NCBI GenBank assembly: GCA_947174455.1
Contig: CAMWIZ010000053.1
Coordinates: 1 to 6,300, forward strand
Reading direction: 5' to 3'
DNA: 6,300 nucleotides
DNA from: an uncultured Clostridia bacterium
Lineage (GTDB): Bacteria > Bacillota > Clostridia > Oscillospirales > Acutalibacteraceae
The position numbers and the translations under genes are program-made. The notes beneath the pieces were generated by a model, which saw only the letters and a list, made by a program, of their open reading frames with translations, did no database searches and was not told where the DNA came from. Below, in pieces: positions 1 to 5,618 of this stretch. Each line of letters begins with the position of its first letter. Position 1 is the stretch's first letter.

Positions 1-3
1 CTA

Positions 4-32
4 TTGAAAAAAACATTTCCAAGTGTTAGAAT
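4..32 (+). promoter_or_regulatory. Candidate promoter of the sugar-binding protein gene
   Basis: TTGAAA at 4-9 and TAGAAT at 27-32 are separated by exactly 17 bp, and a TG lies one base before the -10 box (24-25), an extended -10 arrangement. Transcription would start near position 39, leaving a leader of about 60 nt. This fits a housekeeping sigma-A promoter. It lies at the window edge, so upstream operators cannot be judged. Seen directly as a sequence match; activity is inferred. Confidence 0.5.
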
Positions 33-100
33 AAGATAGAGACAATAAAGAATGTTTCGACTTTGGTACGGCAAATTTATAATAAAGGAGAAAGATTGAC

Positions 101-1495
101 ATGAAAAATTTAAAGAAGGGCATTGCCCTTGCAATGGCGGCTTCCCTGACAGTTTGTGCGTTTGCAGGTTGCGGAACTGATGGAGGTTCGTCATCACCCT
201 CAGGCTCAGGTACAGGCAACTCAGCCGCTGAGTCACCAACTAATGCAGGTGCTTCAGGCGGCAGTGTATATTACTTGAACTTTAAGCCTGAGCAGGGTCC
301 CGATTGGCAAGAGCTTGCTGCTAAGTACACTGAGGAAACAGGTGTGGAGGTTATTGTTGAAACAGCCGCTTCCGGTGAGTATGAGTCGACCCTTAAAGCA
401 GAGATGGCTAAGTCAGAAGCTCCTACACTCTTCCAGGTAAACGGACCTGTCGGACTTGCTACATGGAACGATTACTGCTATGACTTAAAGGACACTGCAC
501 TTAACAAGAACTTGAAGAACGAAGAATTCTCTCTTGTATCTGACAGCGGCGAGGTTAAGGGTATTGCTTATGTTATTGAGACTTACGGCATAATTTACAA
601 CAAGACAATTCTTAACCAGTACCTTAGCATGGACGGTGCAGTTGTTTCTTCTGTAGATGAAATCAACAATTTTGAAACATTTAAGTCTGTTGTTGAGGAT
701 ATTCAGGCTAAGAAGGACGATTTGGGCATTAAGGGTGCGTTCACATCATCAGGTATGGACTCTTCCTCTGACTGGAGATTTAAGACCCACCTCGCTAACC
801 TTCCTATCTACTATGAGTACCAGGCAGACGGCATAGGCTCAACAGATGCAATCAAGGGTACGTACCTTGATAACTACAAGGCAATTTGGGATCTTTACAT
901 CAACAACTCTACCTGTGAACCAAAGATGATTTCTTCAAAGACAGGTGACGACGCTACAGCTGAGTTTGCTTTGGGTGAGGCTGTGTTCTATCAGAACGGT
1001 ACATGGGCTTACAATGACATTACTGCTGAGGATTTGACGGCTGACGACCTCGGTATGCTTCCAATTTATATTGGCTGCGAGGGCGAGGAAAATCAGGGCC
1101 TTTGCACAGGTTCTGAGAACTATTGGTGCGTAAACAGCAAGTCTGATCCTGCTGACATTCAGGCAACCCTTGACTTCCTTGATTGGGTTATCACAAGTGA
1201 TGCAGGAAGAGATGCACTTGCTAATAAGATGGGATTTGTTACTCCGTTTAAGACCTTTGACGAGGGTTATGAAACAACTAATCCGCTTGTTGCAATCGCA
1301 AATGAGTATGTTGCGTCCGGCAAGAATTCAGTATCTTGGAACTTCCCAACAATGCCTTCTGAGAAGTGGAAGGACGGCGTTGGTTCTGCTTTGCTTGAGT
1401 ACGCTCAGGGCACAGGTGAATGGGACGCTGTAACAACAGCATTCGTTGATGGCTGGAAGACAGAGTATGAAGCTGCACAGGCTGCAAATGAGTAA
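101..1495 (+). CDS. Sugar ABC transporter substrate-binding lipoprotein (CUT1 type)
   Basis: This 464-residue protein is an extracellular solute-binding protein of the MalE/UgpB (SBP_bac_1) type that captures a sugar or oligosaccharide outside the membrane and hands it to the permease pair. It starts with a lipoprotein signal peptide: basic KNLKK, a hydrophobic stretch at residues 8-22, and the lipobox FAGC, so Cys24 should be lipidated and the protein membrane-anchored. A Ser/Gly-rich linker (about 25-54) precedes the binding domain, which opens with VYYLNF and DWQELAAKYTEETG, the usual first-helix pattern of this family. The length is slightly above the typical 400-450. The ATG follows AAAGGAG (84-90) at good spacing. 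Its natural partners are the two permeases at 3636-5323, but the DUF815 gene and a small insertion lie between them. The substrate cannot be read from sequence; malto-, raffinose-type or other oligosaccharides are all possible. Confidence 0.93.
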   Translation: MKNLKKGIALAMAASLTVCAFAGCGTDGGSSSPSGSGTGNSAAESPTNAGASGGSVYYLNFKPEQGPDWQELAAKYTEETGVEVIVETAASGEYESTLKAEMAKSEAPTLFQVNGPVGLATWNDYCYDLKDTALNKNLKNEEFSLVSDSGEVKGIAYVIETYGIIYNKTILNQYLSMDGAVVSSVDEINNFETFKSVVEDIQAKKDDLGIKGAFTSSGMDSSSDWRFKTHLANLPIYYEYQADGIGSTDAIKGTYLDNYKAIWDLYINNSTCEPKMISSKTGDDATAEFALGEAVFYQNGTWAYNDITAEDLTADDLGMLPIYIGCEGEENQGLCTGSENYWCVNSKSDPADIQATLDFLDWVITSDAGRDALANKMGFVTPFKTFDEGYETTNPLVAIANEYVASGKNSVSWNFPTMPSEKWKDGVGSALLEYAQGTGEWDAVTTAFVDGWKTEYEAAQAANE

Positions 1496-1522
1496 TACAT
1501 TGTTGCATAATTAGCTATTAAA

Positions 1523-1555
1523 AGAGAGTGGACGGGACTGCTCCGTTCACTCTCT
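1523..1555 (+). terminator. Long hairpin after the binding-protein gene
   Basis: A 13-bp stem pairs 1523-1535 with 1543-1555 (AGAGAGTGGACGG with CCGTTCACTCTCT, one G-U pair) around a 7-nt loop, starting 27 nt after the stop. No good T-run follows on this strand (GATTATTGAT), so it may be a weak terminator or an mRNA-stabilising 3' structure that keeps binding-protein transcript high relative to downstream genes. On the opposite strand it would be followed by TTTTAAT, but no gene there needs it. Confidence 0.6.
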
Positions 1556-1602
1556 GATTATTGATAACTGCTTTAAATTGCGGCGGTTCTCGAAAAGGTG
1601 AT

Positions 1603-1631
1603 TTTTCATTGTTCAGCTTGTATTATATAAC
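1603..1631 (+). promoter_or_regulatory. Candidate promoter of the DUF815 gene
   Basis: TTTTCA (1603-1608, four of six consensus bases) and TATAAC (1626-1631, five of six) are 17 bp apart. Transcription would begin near 1638, giving a leader of about 140 nt before the ATG at 1778. The position after the hairpin at 1523-1555 fits a separate transcript for the ATPase. The match is moderate and this AT-rich DNA will contain chance matches. Confidence 0.3.
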
Positions 1632-1654
1632 TGCTTAGTGACGTGAGCAAGGCT

Positions 1655-1667
1655 TGTACTGAGTACA
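1655..1667. promoter_or_regulatory. Perfect 13-nt dyad, possible operator
   Basis: TGTACTGAGTACA is a perfect inverted repeat with one central base. It lies some 17-30 nt downstream of the start predicted from the promoter candidate at 1603-1631, where a repressor site could act. The half-sites are short and no regulator gene is in the window, so the role is speculative. The rest of the intergenic stretch 1496-1777 shows only T-rich sequence and weak hairpins. Confidence 0.25.
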
Positions 1668-1777
1668 TTGTTTTTTGATGTACCGTGTTGCTTTGATTTT
1701 GTCGTTTGCAGTGTTTGTGTTAGGTGGCCGTTTATTTGTCGGTTATCGGTACAAGTTGTTTCAAGGAGCGTTTGAAT

Positions 1778-3076
1778 ATGTTGAGAATTGATGAACTGGT
1801 ATTATACCGTGCGAGGCAGCATAGAGATCTGCTTGAGATGCTGACCGAAGCAGTGGTGCGTTGTGAGGAAAAAACACAGTCTGCCGATGAACTGAGAGGT
1901 GCATATTTTACCTGTATACATAAGCTTGTTGACCTTGCGGGTAAGTATGGATTTACAGGTAACCTATGGCACTGTTACTTGACCTTGCTTTTGGTTGAGG
2001 ACGAGAATGTCTTTTCTACTGCCTGTGAAATCAAGGGTATGCGCAGCGGCAGTTTGTCAGAACTTGCAAAGCATGACTTCGGCATATTTTTGGAGCTTTT
2101 TAGTCTGAGCTTTGAATTGCTGGACGTTTCTGTGGGTAGTATGCTGAGCGATACTGTTTGCGGTTTTCACGGCAGTGAGGACGCAGGGCAGGTATTTAAC
2201 CGACGTATAAGAGATACTGTATGCGAACTTTCCCGTAAGCTTGCATCGGCAAAATCGGTTGATGAATTTTATGATTTGATGGTGGATTTTTACAGGTGCT
2301 ACGGTGTTGGAAAGTTTGGCTTGCACAAAGCCTTCCGTGTTCAGCATGATGAAGACGGTGTACAAATTGTGCCGATAACAAATATAGCCCATGTTTATCT
2401 TGAAGATTTGGTTGGATATGAGTCGGCAAAGAAAAAGCTTATCGACAATACGGAAGCTTTTGTAAACGGTAAGCGTGCCAACAACTGCCTGCTTTTTGGT
2501 GATGCAGGTACAGGAAAGTCCTCAAGCATAAAGGGTATCCTTAACCGCTATTATGATAAAGGGTTGCGTATAATTGAAGTCTACAAGCATCAGTTTCAAG
2601 ATTTGAATGACATCATTGCCCAGATAAAAAACAGGAATTACCGATTTATTATCTATATGGATGACTTGTCCTTTGAAGAGTTTGAGATTGAGTATAAGTA
2701 TTTGAAGGCTGTTATTGAGGGCGGTCTTGAGAAGCGTCCGGAAAATGTGCTGATATACGCAACGTCTAATCGCAGGCATCTCATAAAGGAACGGTTTGAC
2801 GACCGTGATGAGGGTATGGAGGACGTGCATATAAGTGATACCGCACAGGAAAAGCTTTCTTTATTTGCACGTTTTGGTGTGAGCATATTTTTCTGTGCTC
2901 CCGACAAAAAGCAATTCCAAACTATTGTAAAAACGCTTGCCAACAGGTACGGCGTTACAATGGATGAAGATAAGCTTATGCTGGAGGCGAATCGCTGGGA
3001 GCTTAGCCATGGCAGTATGTCCGGCAGAATGGCACAGCAGTTTATTGATTATCTGCTGGGGCAGCAAGCTGAGTAA
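1778..3076 (+). CDS. AAA+ family ATP-binding protein, DUF815 group
   Basis: This 432-residue protein matches the DUF815 (PF05673) group of P-loop ATPases in its C-terminal half (about 190-430). The Walker A motif is GDAGTGKS (241-248, Lys247), the Walker B motif is FIIYMDDLSFEE (Asp295, Asp296), the sensor-1 region is ATSNRRHL (Asn331), and SGRMAQQFI near the end supplies a likely sensor-2 Arg417. These match the DUF815 pattern closely. The N-terminal half is a mostly helical domain I do not recognise. There is no signal peptide or membrane segment, so it should be cytoplasmic. The biochemical role of the family is unknown to me; a remodelling or chaperone-like role is only inference from the AAA+ fold. 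It has no LSGGQ signature and so is not the ABC ATPase of the adjacent importer. The start at ATG 1778 is preferred because AAGGAG (1763-1768) sits 9 nt upstream; an in-frame GTG at 1724 would add 18 residues but has no good ribosome site. Confidence 0.9.
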   Translation: MLRIDELVLYRARQHRDLLEMLTEAVVRCEEKTQSADELRGAYFTCIHKLVDLAGKYGFTGNLWHCYLTLLLVEDENVFSTACEIKGMRSGSLSELAKHDFGIFLELFSLSFELLDVSVGSMLSDTVCGFHGSEDAGQVFNRRIRDTVCELSRKLASAKSVDEFYDLMVDFYRCYGVGKFGLHKAFRVQHDEDGVQIVPITNIAHVYLEDLVGYESAKKKLIDNTEAFVNGKRANNCLLFGDAGTGKSSSIKGILNRYYDKGLRIIEVYKHQFQDLNDIIAQIKNRNYRFIIYMDDLSFEEFEIEYKYLKAVIEGGLEKRPENVLIYATSNRRHLIKERFDDRDEGMEDVHISDTAQEKLSLFARFGVSIFFCAPDKKQFQTIVKTLANRYGVTMDEDKLMLEANRWELSHGSMSGRMAQQFIDYLLGQQAE

Positions 3077-3094
3077 TGAAAAGTAACTTTTTCA
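3077..3094 (+). other. Small hairpin directly after the DUF815 stop
   Basis: TGAAAAG and CTTTTTCA can pair around a TAA loop with one bulged T, immediately after the stop codon. It is AT-rich and lacks a following T-run, so it is at best a weak 3'-end structure. No convincing intrinsic terminator follows the DUF815 gene, so read-through into the insertion and the permease leader is possible. Confidence 0.25.
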
Positions 3095-3135
3095 GAGCTG
3101 TCGCATTTTATGCAGTTTAGGTTTTACGTTTCTAA

Positions 3136-3152
3136 GGAAGCACTGATTAAAT
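3136..3152 (+). repeat. Left terminal inverted repeat of the MITE-like element
   Basis: GGAAGCACTGATTAAAT, directly preceded by the CTAA duplication. It pairs with 3289-3305 at 14 of 17 positions. Confidence 0.7.
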
Positions 3153-3197
3153 ATGGTGTTTAGATTGCGAAGTTGGATTTACAGGCAAATCGAACGA

Positions 3198-3224
3198 AAA
3201 TACAGCAGGAATACTGGTGTATTT
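3198..3224 (+). repeat. Internal hairpin 1 of the MITE-like element
   Basis: AAATACAGCAG (3198-3208) pairs with CTGGTGTATTT (3214-3224) over 11 bp with one mismatch, around the loop GAATA. A competing longer-range pairing exists: GAACGAAAA at 3192-3200 can pair with TTTTCGTTC at 3232-3240, which would disrupt hairpin 2. Confidence 0.6.
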
Positions 3225-3228
3225 CAAG

Positions 3229-3256
3229 GGCTTTTCGTTCAAGTTGACGAAAAGCC
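3229..3256 (+). repeat. Internal hairpin 2 of the MITE-like element
   Basis: GGCTTTTCGT (3229-3238) and ACGAAAAGCC (3247-3256) form a perfect 10-bp stem with an 8-nt loop. No T-run follows, so it is not a standard terminator; it could protect or shape a transcript that reads through the element. Confidence 0.65.
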
Positions 3257-3288
3257 GTAAGCAAGATGAATGTAAGCCGTCAGGCAGT

Positions 3289-3305
3289 ATTTATTCAGGG
3301 GTTCC
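3289..3305 (-). repeat. Right terminal inverted repeat of the MITE-like element
   Basis: ATTTATTCAGGGGTTCC, followed by the second CTAA copy at 3306-3309. It is the inverted partner of 3136-3152. Confidence 0.7.
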
Positions 3306-3338
3306 CTAATATTTTATTAAAATTTTTGTTGGGATTAT

Positions 3339-3368
3339 TTGAGTTTATCGTGTTTTATATTCTATATT
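3339..3368 (+). promoter_or_regulatory. Weak candidate promoter for the permease pair
   Basis: TTGAGT (3339-3344, four of six) and TATATT (3363-3368, five of six) are 18 bp apart, just downstream of the MITE-like element. It would give a leader of about 260 nt before the ATG at 3636. In such AT-rich sequence a chance match is quite possible. Confidence 0.25.
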
Positions 3369-3591
3369 GCAGCAGTGTTACAGTAAGGAGCAAAGAGCTT
3401 TTATTGCTTATTGCCTGCGGTTGTGGAAATGCTTGGTTTTGTTTTTTATATTTGTTATTTGGTAGGTTTTCTGTGCTGTTACCGTTGGTACTGGCATACA
3501 AATTGTAAAGCTTGAACAAAACGGAGCTTTTTGTGTTCTAAAAGCAGAGTCGCTGCATAACTGCTGACGGTTATAGAATAGAGGTCAATTT

Positions 3592-3616
3592 TTCGTGACT
3601 CGTTTTACGAGGCGAA
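3592..3616 (+). promoter_or_regulatory. Hairpin just upstream of the first permease ribosome site
   Basis: CTCGT (3599-3603) and ACGAG (3607-3611) form a 5-bp stem with a TTT loop, extended below a small internal loop by TTCG (3592-3595) with CGAA (3613-3616). It ends a few bases before AAGGGAAG (3621-3628), the modest ribosome site of the permease, and could affect its translation. Structure is seen; function is inference. Confidence 0.3.
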
Positions 3617-3635
3617 CAAGAAGGGAAGATTAACA

Positions 3636-4481
3636 ATGAATGGTAAAGTGCTGAAAAAGTATTTCCCACTTTTTGCATTGCCAACGTTTTTAGCGTTTTT
3701 GATAGGCTTTGTAGTGCCTTTCGTTATGGGTATTTACTTAGCTTTTTGTAAGTTTACAACAGTGTCGGACGCTAAGTTTGTAGGTCTGCAAAACTTTAGG
3801 GACATTTTCAATGACCCTGAATTTATCCACGCACTGTGGTATACGGCATTGTTTACAGTTGTTACGGTTATTACAATAAACTTTTTTGGTTTTGCAATAG
3901 CAATGCTCCTTACTAAGGGCATAAGAGGCACAAATATTTTCAGAACGGTATTCTTTATGCCGAACCTGATCGGCGGTATCGTTTTGGGCTATATTTGGCA
4001 GTTGATTATCAACGGAGTTCTCGCACTGTTTGGTTTGACACTCACTTTCAGCGAGGTGTACGGTTTCTGGGGCATGGTTGTCCTTATGAACTGGCAGCAA
4101 ATAGGTTACGTTATGATTATCTATATTGCAGGTATTCAAAATGTACCGGGTGAGCTTTTGGAGGCTGCTCGAATTGACGGTGCTACAAACTCACAGGTTT
4201 TGCGTAAGGTTATACTTCCGATGGTTATGCCGTCAATTACAATTTGTACGTTCCTTACTCTGACAAACTCGTTCAAGCTCTTTGACCAGAACCTTGCACT
4301 TACAAACGGTGCTCCGTCCAATAAGTCAGAACTGCTTGCACTTAATATTTTTAACACCTTCTACGGAAGAACAGGCTATGAGGGAATAGGACAGGCAAAG
4401 GCTGTTGTGTTCTTCTTAATTGTAGGTATTATTGCCACAATACAGCTTGTTTTAACTAACAGGAAGGAGGTACAGCAGTAA
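3636..4481 (+). CDS. Sugar ABC transporter permease, MalF/UgpA type
   Basis: This 281-residue inner-membrane protein is one half of the transport channel of a CUT1 sugar importer. It has six likely membrane segments (about 11-36, 69-94, 103-125, 145-168, 199-218 and 257-274). The cytoplasmic EAA loop that docks on the ATPase reads EAARIDGAT (Glu176-Ala177-Ala178, Asp181-Gly182), followed by VILPMVMP, as in this family. Its length is typical of the short MalF-like permeases lacking the large periplasmic loop of E. coli MalF. The ATG follows AAGGGAAG (3621-3628). The stop TAA shares its last base with the ATG of the second permease, so the two are translated together. It should form a heterodimer with that protein and receive substrate from the lipoprotein at 101-1495. 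No ABC ATPase gene is in the window. Confidence 0.94.
   Translation: MNGKVLKKYFPLFALPTFLAFLIGFVVPFVMGIYLAFCKFTTVSDAKFVGLQNFRDIFNDPEFIHALWYTALFTVVTVITINFFGFAIAMLLTKGIRGTNIFRTVFFMPNLIGGIVLGYIWQLIINGVLALFGLTLTFSEVYGFWGMVVLMNWQQIGYVMIIYIAGIQNVPGELLEAARIDGATNSQVLRKVILPMVMPSITICTFLTLTNSFKLFDQNLALTNGAPSNKSELLALNIFNTFYGRTGYEGIGQAKAVVFFLIVGIIATIQLVLTNRKEVQQ
4461..4470 (+). promoter_or_regulatory. Strong ribosome binding site for the second permease
   Basis: AGGAAGGAGG lies inside the end of the first permease gene, 10 nt before the overlapping TAATG (4479-4483). The strong site plus the stop-start overlap points to coupled translation and equal amounts of the two permeases. Confidence 0.75.
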
Positions 4482-5323
4482 TGAACAGTGTGAGAAAGTC
4501 AAAGTATTCAATGGTTTGGACGATAGTTTTGTCTATTGTATCTGTCCTGTACATTATGCCAATTATTCTTGTACTGATTAACTCATTTAAAAGAAAGGCG
4601 TATATTAGCAGGGAGCCGTTTTCTTTGCCGAATGCTGATACATACGCAGGATTTTCAAACTACGTATCCGGTGCTGAAAAAATAGGTATAGTTTCAGCGT
4701 TTATCAACTCCGTAATTGTAACTGTGGGTTCGGTTATATTGATAATTCTATGCTGTTCAATGTGTGCATGGTACATTACACGAGTTAAGAGCGTGTTCTC
4801 TAAGATTATGTTTTATCTGTGCGTATTCTCAATGATAGTACCTTTCCAGATGGTAATGTTCACTTTGTCAAAGGTTTCCGATACTCTCCACCTCACAAAT
4901 CCAATAGCAATCGTTGTTGTATATCTTGGATTCGGTGCAGGTCTGTCAGTGTTCATGTTTTGTGGATTTGCAAAGTCGATTCCTTTGGAAATAGAGGAGG
5001 CAGCTATGATTGATGGCTGTAACCCAATACAGACATATTTCCAAGTGGTTATGCCAATTTTAAAGCCTACTTGTATCTCCGTTGCAATCCTACAGGCAAT
5101 GTGGATATGGAATGACTACTTGCTTCCATCGCTTATTCTTGATAAAACAAAGTATAAAACCATTCCAATTGCCATTCAGTATCTAAAGGGAGGTTACGGC
5201 TCGGTAGATATGGGTGCTATGATGGCTATGCTTATTGTTGCGGTAGTACCGATTATTATATTCTATTTGATATGCCAGAAGTATATCATTGAGGGTGTTG
5301 TTGCCGGTGCTGTTAAGGGTTAA
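4481..5323 (+). CDS. Sugar ABC transporter permease, MalG/UgpE type
   Basis: This 280-residue membrane protein is the second channel subunit of the CUT1 importer. Six hydrophobic segments are visible (about 12-34, 70-97, 107-129, 141-163, 196-219 and 245-265). The ATPase-docking EAA loop reads EIEEAAMIDGC (Glu173-Ala174-Ala175, Asp178-Gly179), followed by VVMPILKP. The end, QKYIIEGVVAGAVKG, is the typical C-terminus of MalG-like permeases. It overlaps the preceding permease gene by one base and is followed by an intrinsic terminator, so the permease pair ends the transcription unit. Substrate is not deducible. A shared MsmX/MsiK-type ATPase from elsewhere in the genome is the expected energy source, which is family knowledge and not shown here. 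Confidence 0.94.
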   Translation: MNSVRKSKYSMVWTIVLSIVSVLYIMPIILVLINSFKRKAYISREPFSLPNADTYAGFSNYVSGAEKIGIVSAFINSVIVTVGSVILIILCCSMCAWYITRVKSVFSKIMFYLCVFSMIVPFQMVMFTLSKVSDTLHLTNPIAIVVVYLGFGAGLSVFMFCGFAKSIPLEIEEAAMIDGCNPIQTYFQVVMPILKPTCISVAILQAMWIWNDYLLPSLILDKTKYKTIPIAIQYLKGGYGSVDMGAMMAMLIVAVVPIIIFYLICQKYIIEGVVAGAVKG

Positions 5324-5350
5324 CTTTTACGACTGAGTAAATACTATAAT

Positions 5351-5387
5351 AAATCCTCTGTTGATCAAGCGTCACAGAGGATTTTGT
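5351..5387 (+). terminator. Intrinsic terminator of the permease operon
   Basis: AAATCCTCTG (5351-5360) and CAGAGGATTT (5375-5384) form a perfect 10-bp stem, extended inward by a TGA/TCA pairing, followed by the T-rich run TTTTGTTTATATT. It starts 27 nt after the stop of the second permease gene. Confidence 0.85.
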
Positions 5388-5400
5388 TTATATTATTATA

Positions 5401-5429
5401 TTGACATATATTCTATAATGTGGTACACT
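5401..5429 (+). promoter_or_regulatory. Promoter of the DUF5684-like gene
   Basis: A perfect TTGACA (5401-5406) is followed after 17 bp by TACACT (5424-5429), with a TG one base before it (5421-5422), giving an extended -10. It lies just after the operon terminator and in front of a new gene, where a promoter is needed. Transcription would start near 5436, giving a leader of about 180 nt. A TATAAT at 5414-5419 lies only 7 nt from the TTGACA and cannot pair with it. Confidence 0.55.
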
Positions 5430-5478
5430 TTAGTAGAATTACATTTGTAAGACAGTTAATGTTGCGGCAGCACTGTAT

Positions 5479-5547
5479 GTTTAACACTGCGAGTTTGATA
5501 CTCGGTTGAACAAATAGCTGAAGCTCCGTGCAACAGCATCGTTGCAC
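5479..5547 (+). other. Structured leader with two hairpins
   Basis: Hairpin A: GTTTAAC (5479-5485) pairs with GTTGAAC (5505-5511), and above a 4-nt bulge CGAGT (5490-5494) pairs with ACTCG (5500-5504) around TTGAT. Hairpin B: GTGCAAC (5528-5534) pairs perfectly with GTTGCAC (5541-5547) around AGCATC. They lie in the predicted 5' leader of the following gene. I do not recognise a known riboswitch or T-box, and there is no terminator before the start codon, so any control would act on translation or stability. Confidence 0.4.
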
Positions 5548-5618
5548 AATAGGCGTTTGCTGCACAACAATTTAACTTTTTGCCAATGTAAATTAAAAAA
5601 AGTTTGGAGTGTATGAGA

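Larger units (their letters stand above)
3132..3309. mobile_element. MITE-like non-autonomous element (IS5-like ends) with CTAA target duplication
   Basis: The element proper is 3136-3305 (170 bp). Its left end GGAAGCACTGATTAAAT (3136-3152) and the reverse complement of its right end, GGAACCCCTGAATAAAT (3289-3305), agree at 14 of 17 positions. Both ends are flanked by CTAA (3132-3135 and 3306-3309), as expected of a 4-bp YTAR target duplication; GGAAG-type ends with a YTAR target are typical of IS5-group elements. The inside carries no transposase, only two adjacent hairpins, which is the usual build of a miniature inverted-repeat element moved in trans. Ends, duplication and hairpins are seen directly; the IS5 link and mobility are inference from family knowledge, and no second copy is in the window. 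Confidence 0.72.
3310..3635. other. T-rich non-coding leader upstream of the permease genes
   Basis: No gene is supported in this stretch. An open frame of 80 codons (3266-3508) begins inside the MITE-like element and runs into T-rich sequence, but it has no ribosome site, so I treat it as chance. The stretch holds a candidate promoter (3339-3368), a weak hairpin pairing AAAGCT (3507-3512) with AGCTTT (3525-3530) before a short T-run, and a hairpin just before the permease ribosome site (3592-3616). Confidence 0.5.

Noticed and set aside
78..83. TATAAT as -10 box of the binding-protein gene
   Set aside because: It would start transcription inside the ribosome binding site at 84-90, and the hexamer 17 bp upstream (TTTCGA) is poor. 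The pair at 4-32 is better.
1..219. 72-codon reverse-strand frame over the start of the binding-protein gene
   Set aside because: It overlaps the signal peptide and promoter region of a clear gene and resembles no known protein.
1724..1777. GTG start adding 18 residues to the DUF815 protein
   Set aside because: No ribosome site precedes it, while AAGGAG lies 9 nt before ATG 1778, where the family-like sequence begins.
2057..2943. Reverse-strand open frames of 70-110 codons across the DUF815 gene
   Set aside because: They are shadows of a gene with clear family motifs and have no recognisable domains or ribosome sites.
1778..3076. The missing ABC ATPase of the importer
   Set aside because: The protein has Walker motifs but no LSGGQ signature or ABC layout; its SNRRHL and SGR motifs fit DUF815/AAA+ instead.
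3266..3508. 80-residue hydrophobic protein
   Set aside because: The start is inside the MITE-like element, there is no ribosome site, and the hydrophobic composition follows from T-rich DNA.
3507..3533. Intrinsic terminator in the permease leader
   Set aside because: The stem is only 6 bp with a 12-nt loop and a short T-run; too weak to call as a terminator.
3738..4139. 133-codon reverse-strand frame inside the first permease gene
   Set aside because: It lies entirely opposite conserved permease sequence and its composition is typical of an antisense frame.
5401..5419. TTGACA and TATAAT as one promoter
   Set aside because: They are only 7 nt apart; the 17-bp spaced TACACT with an upstream TG is the workable partner.
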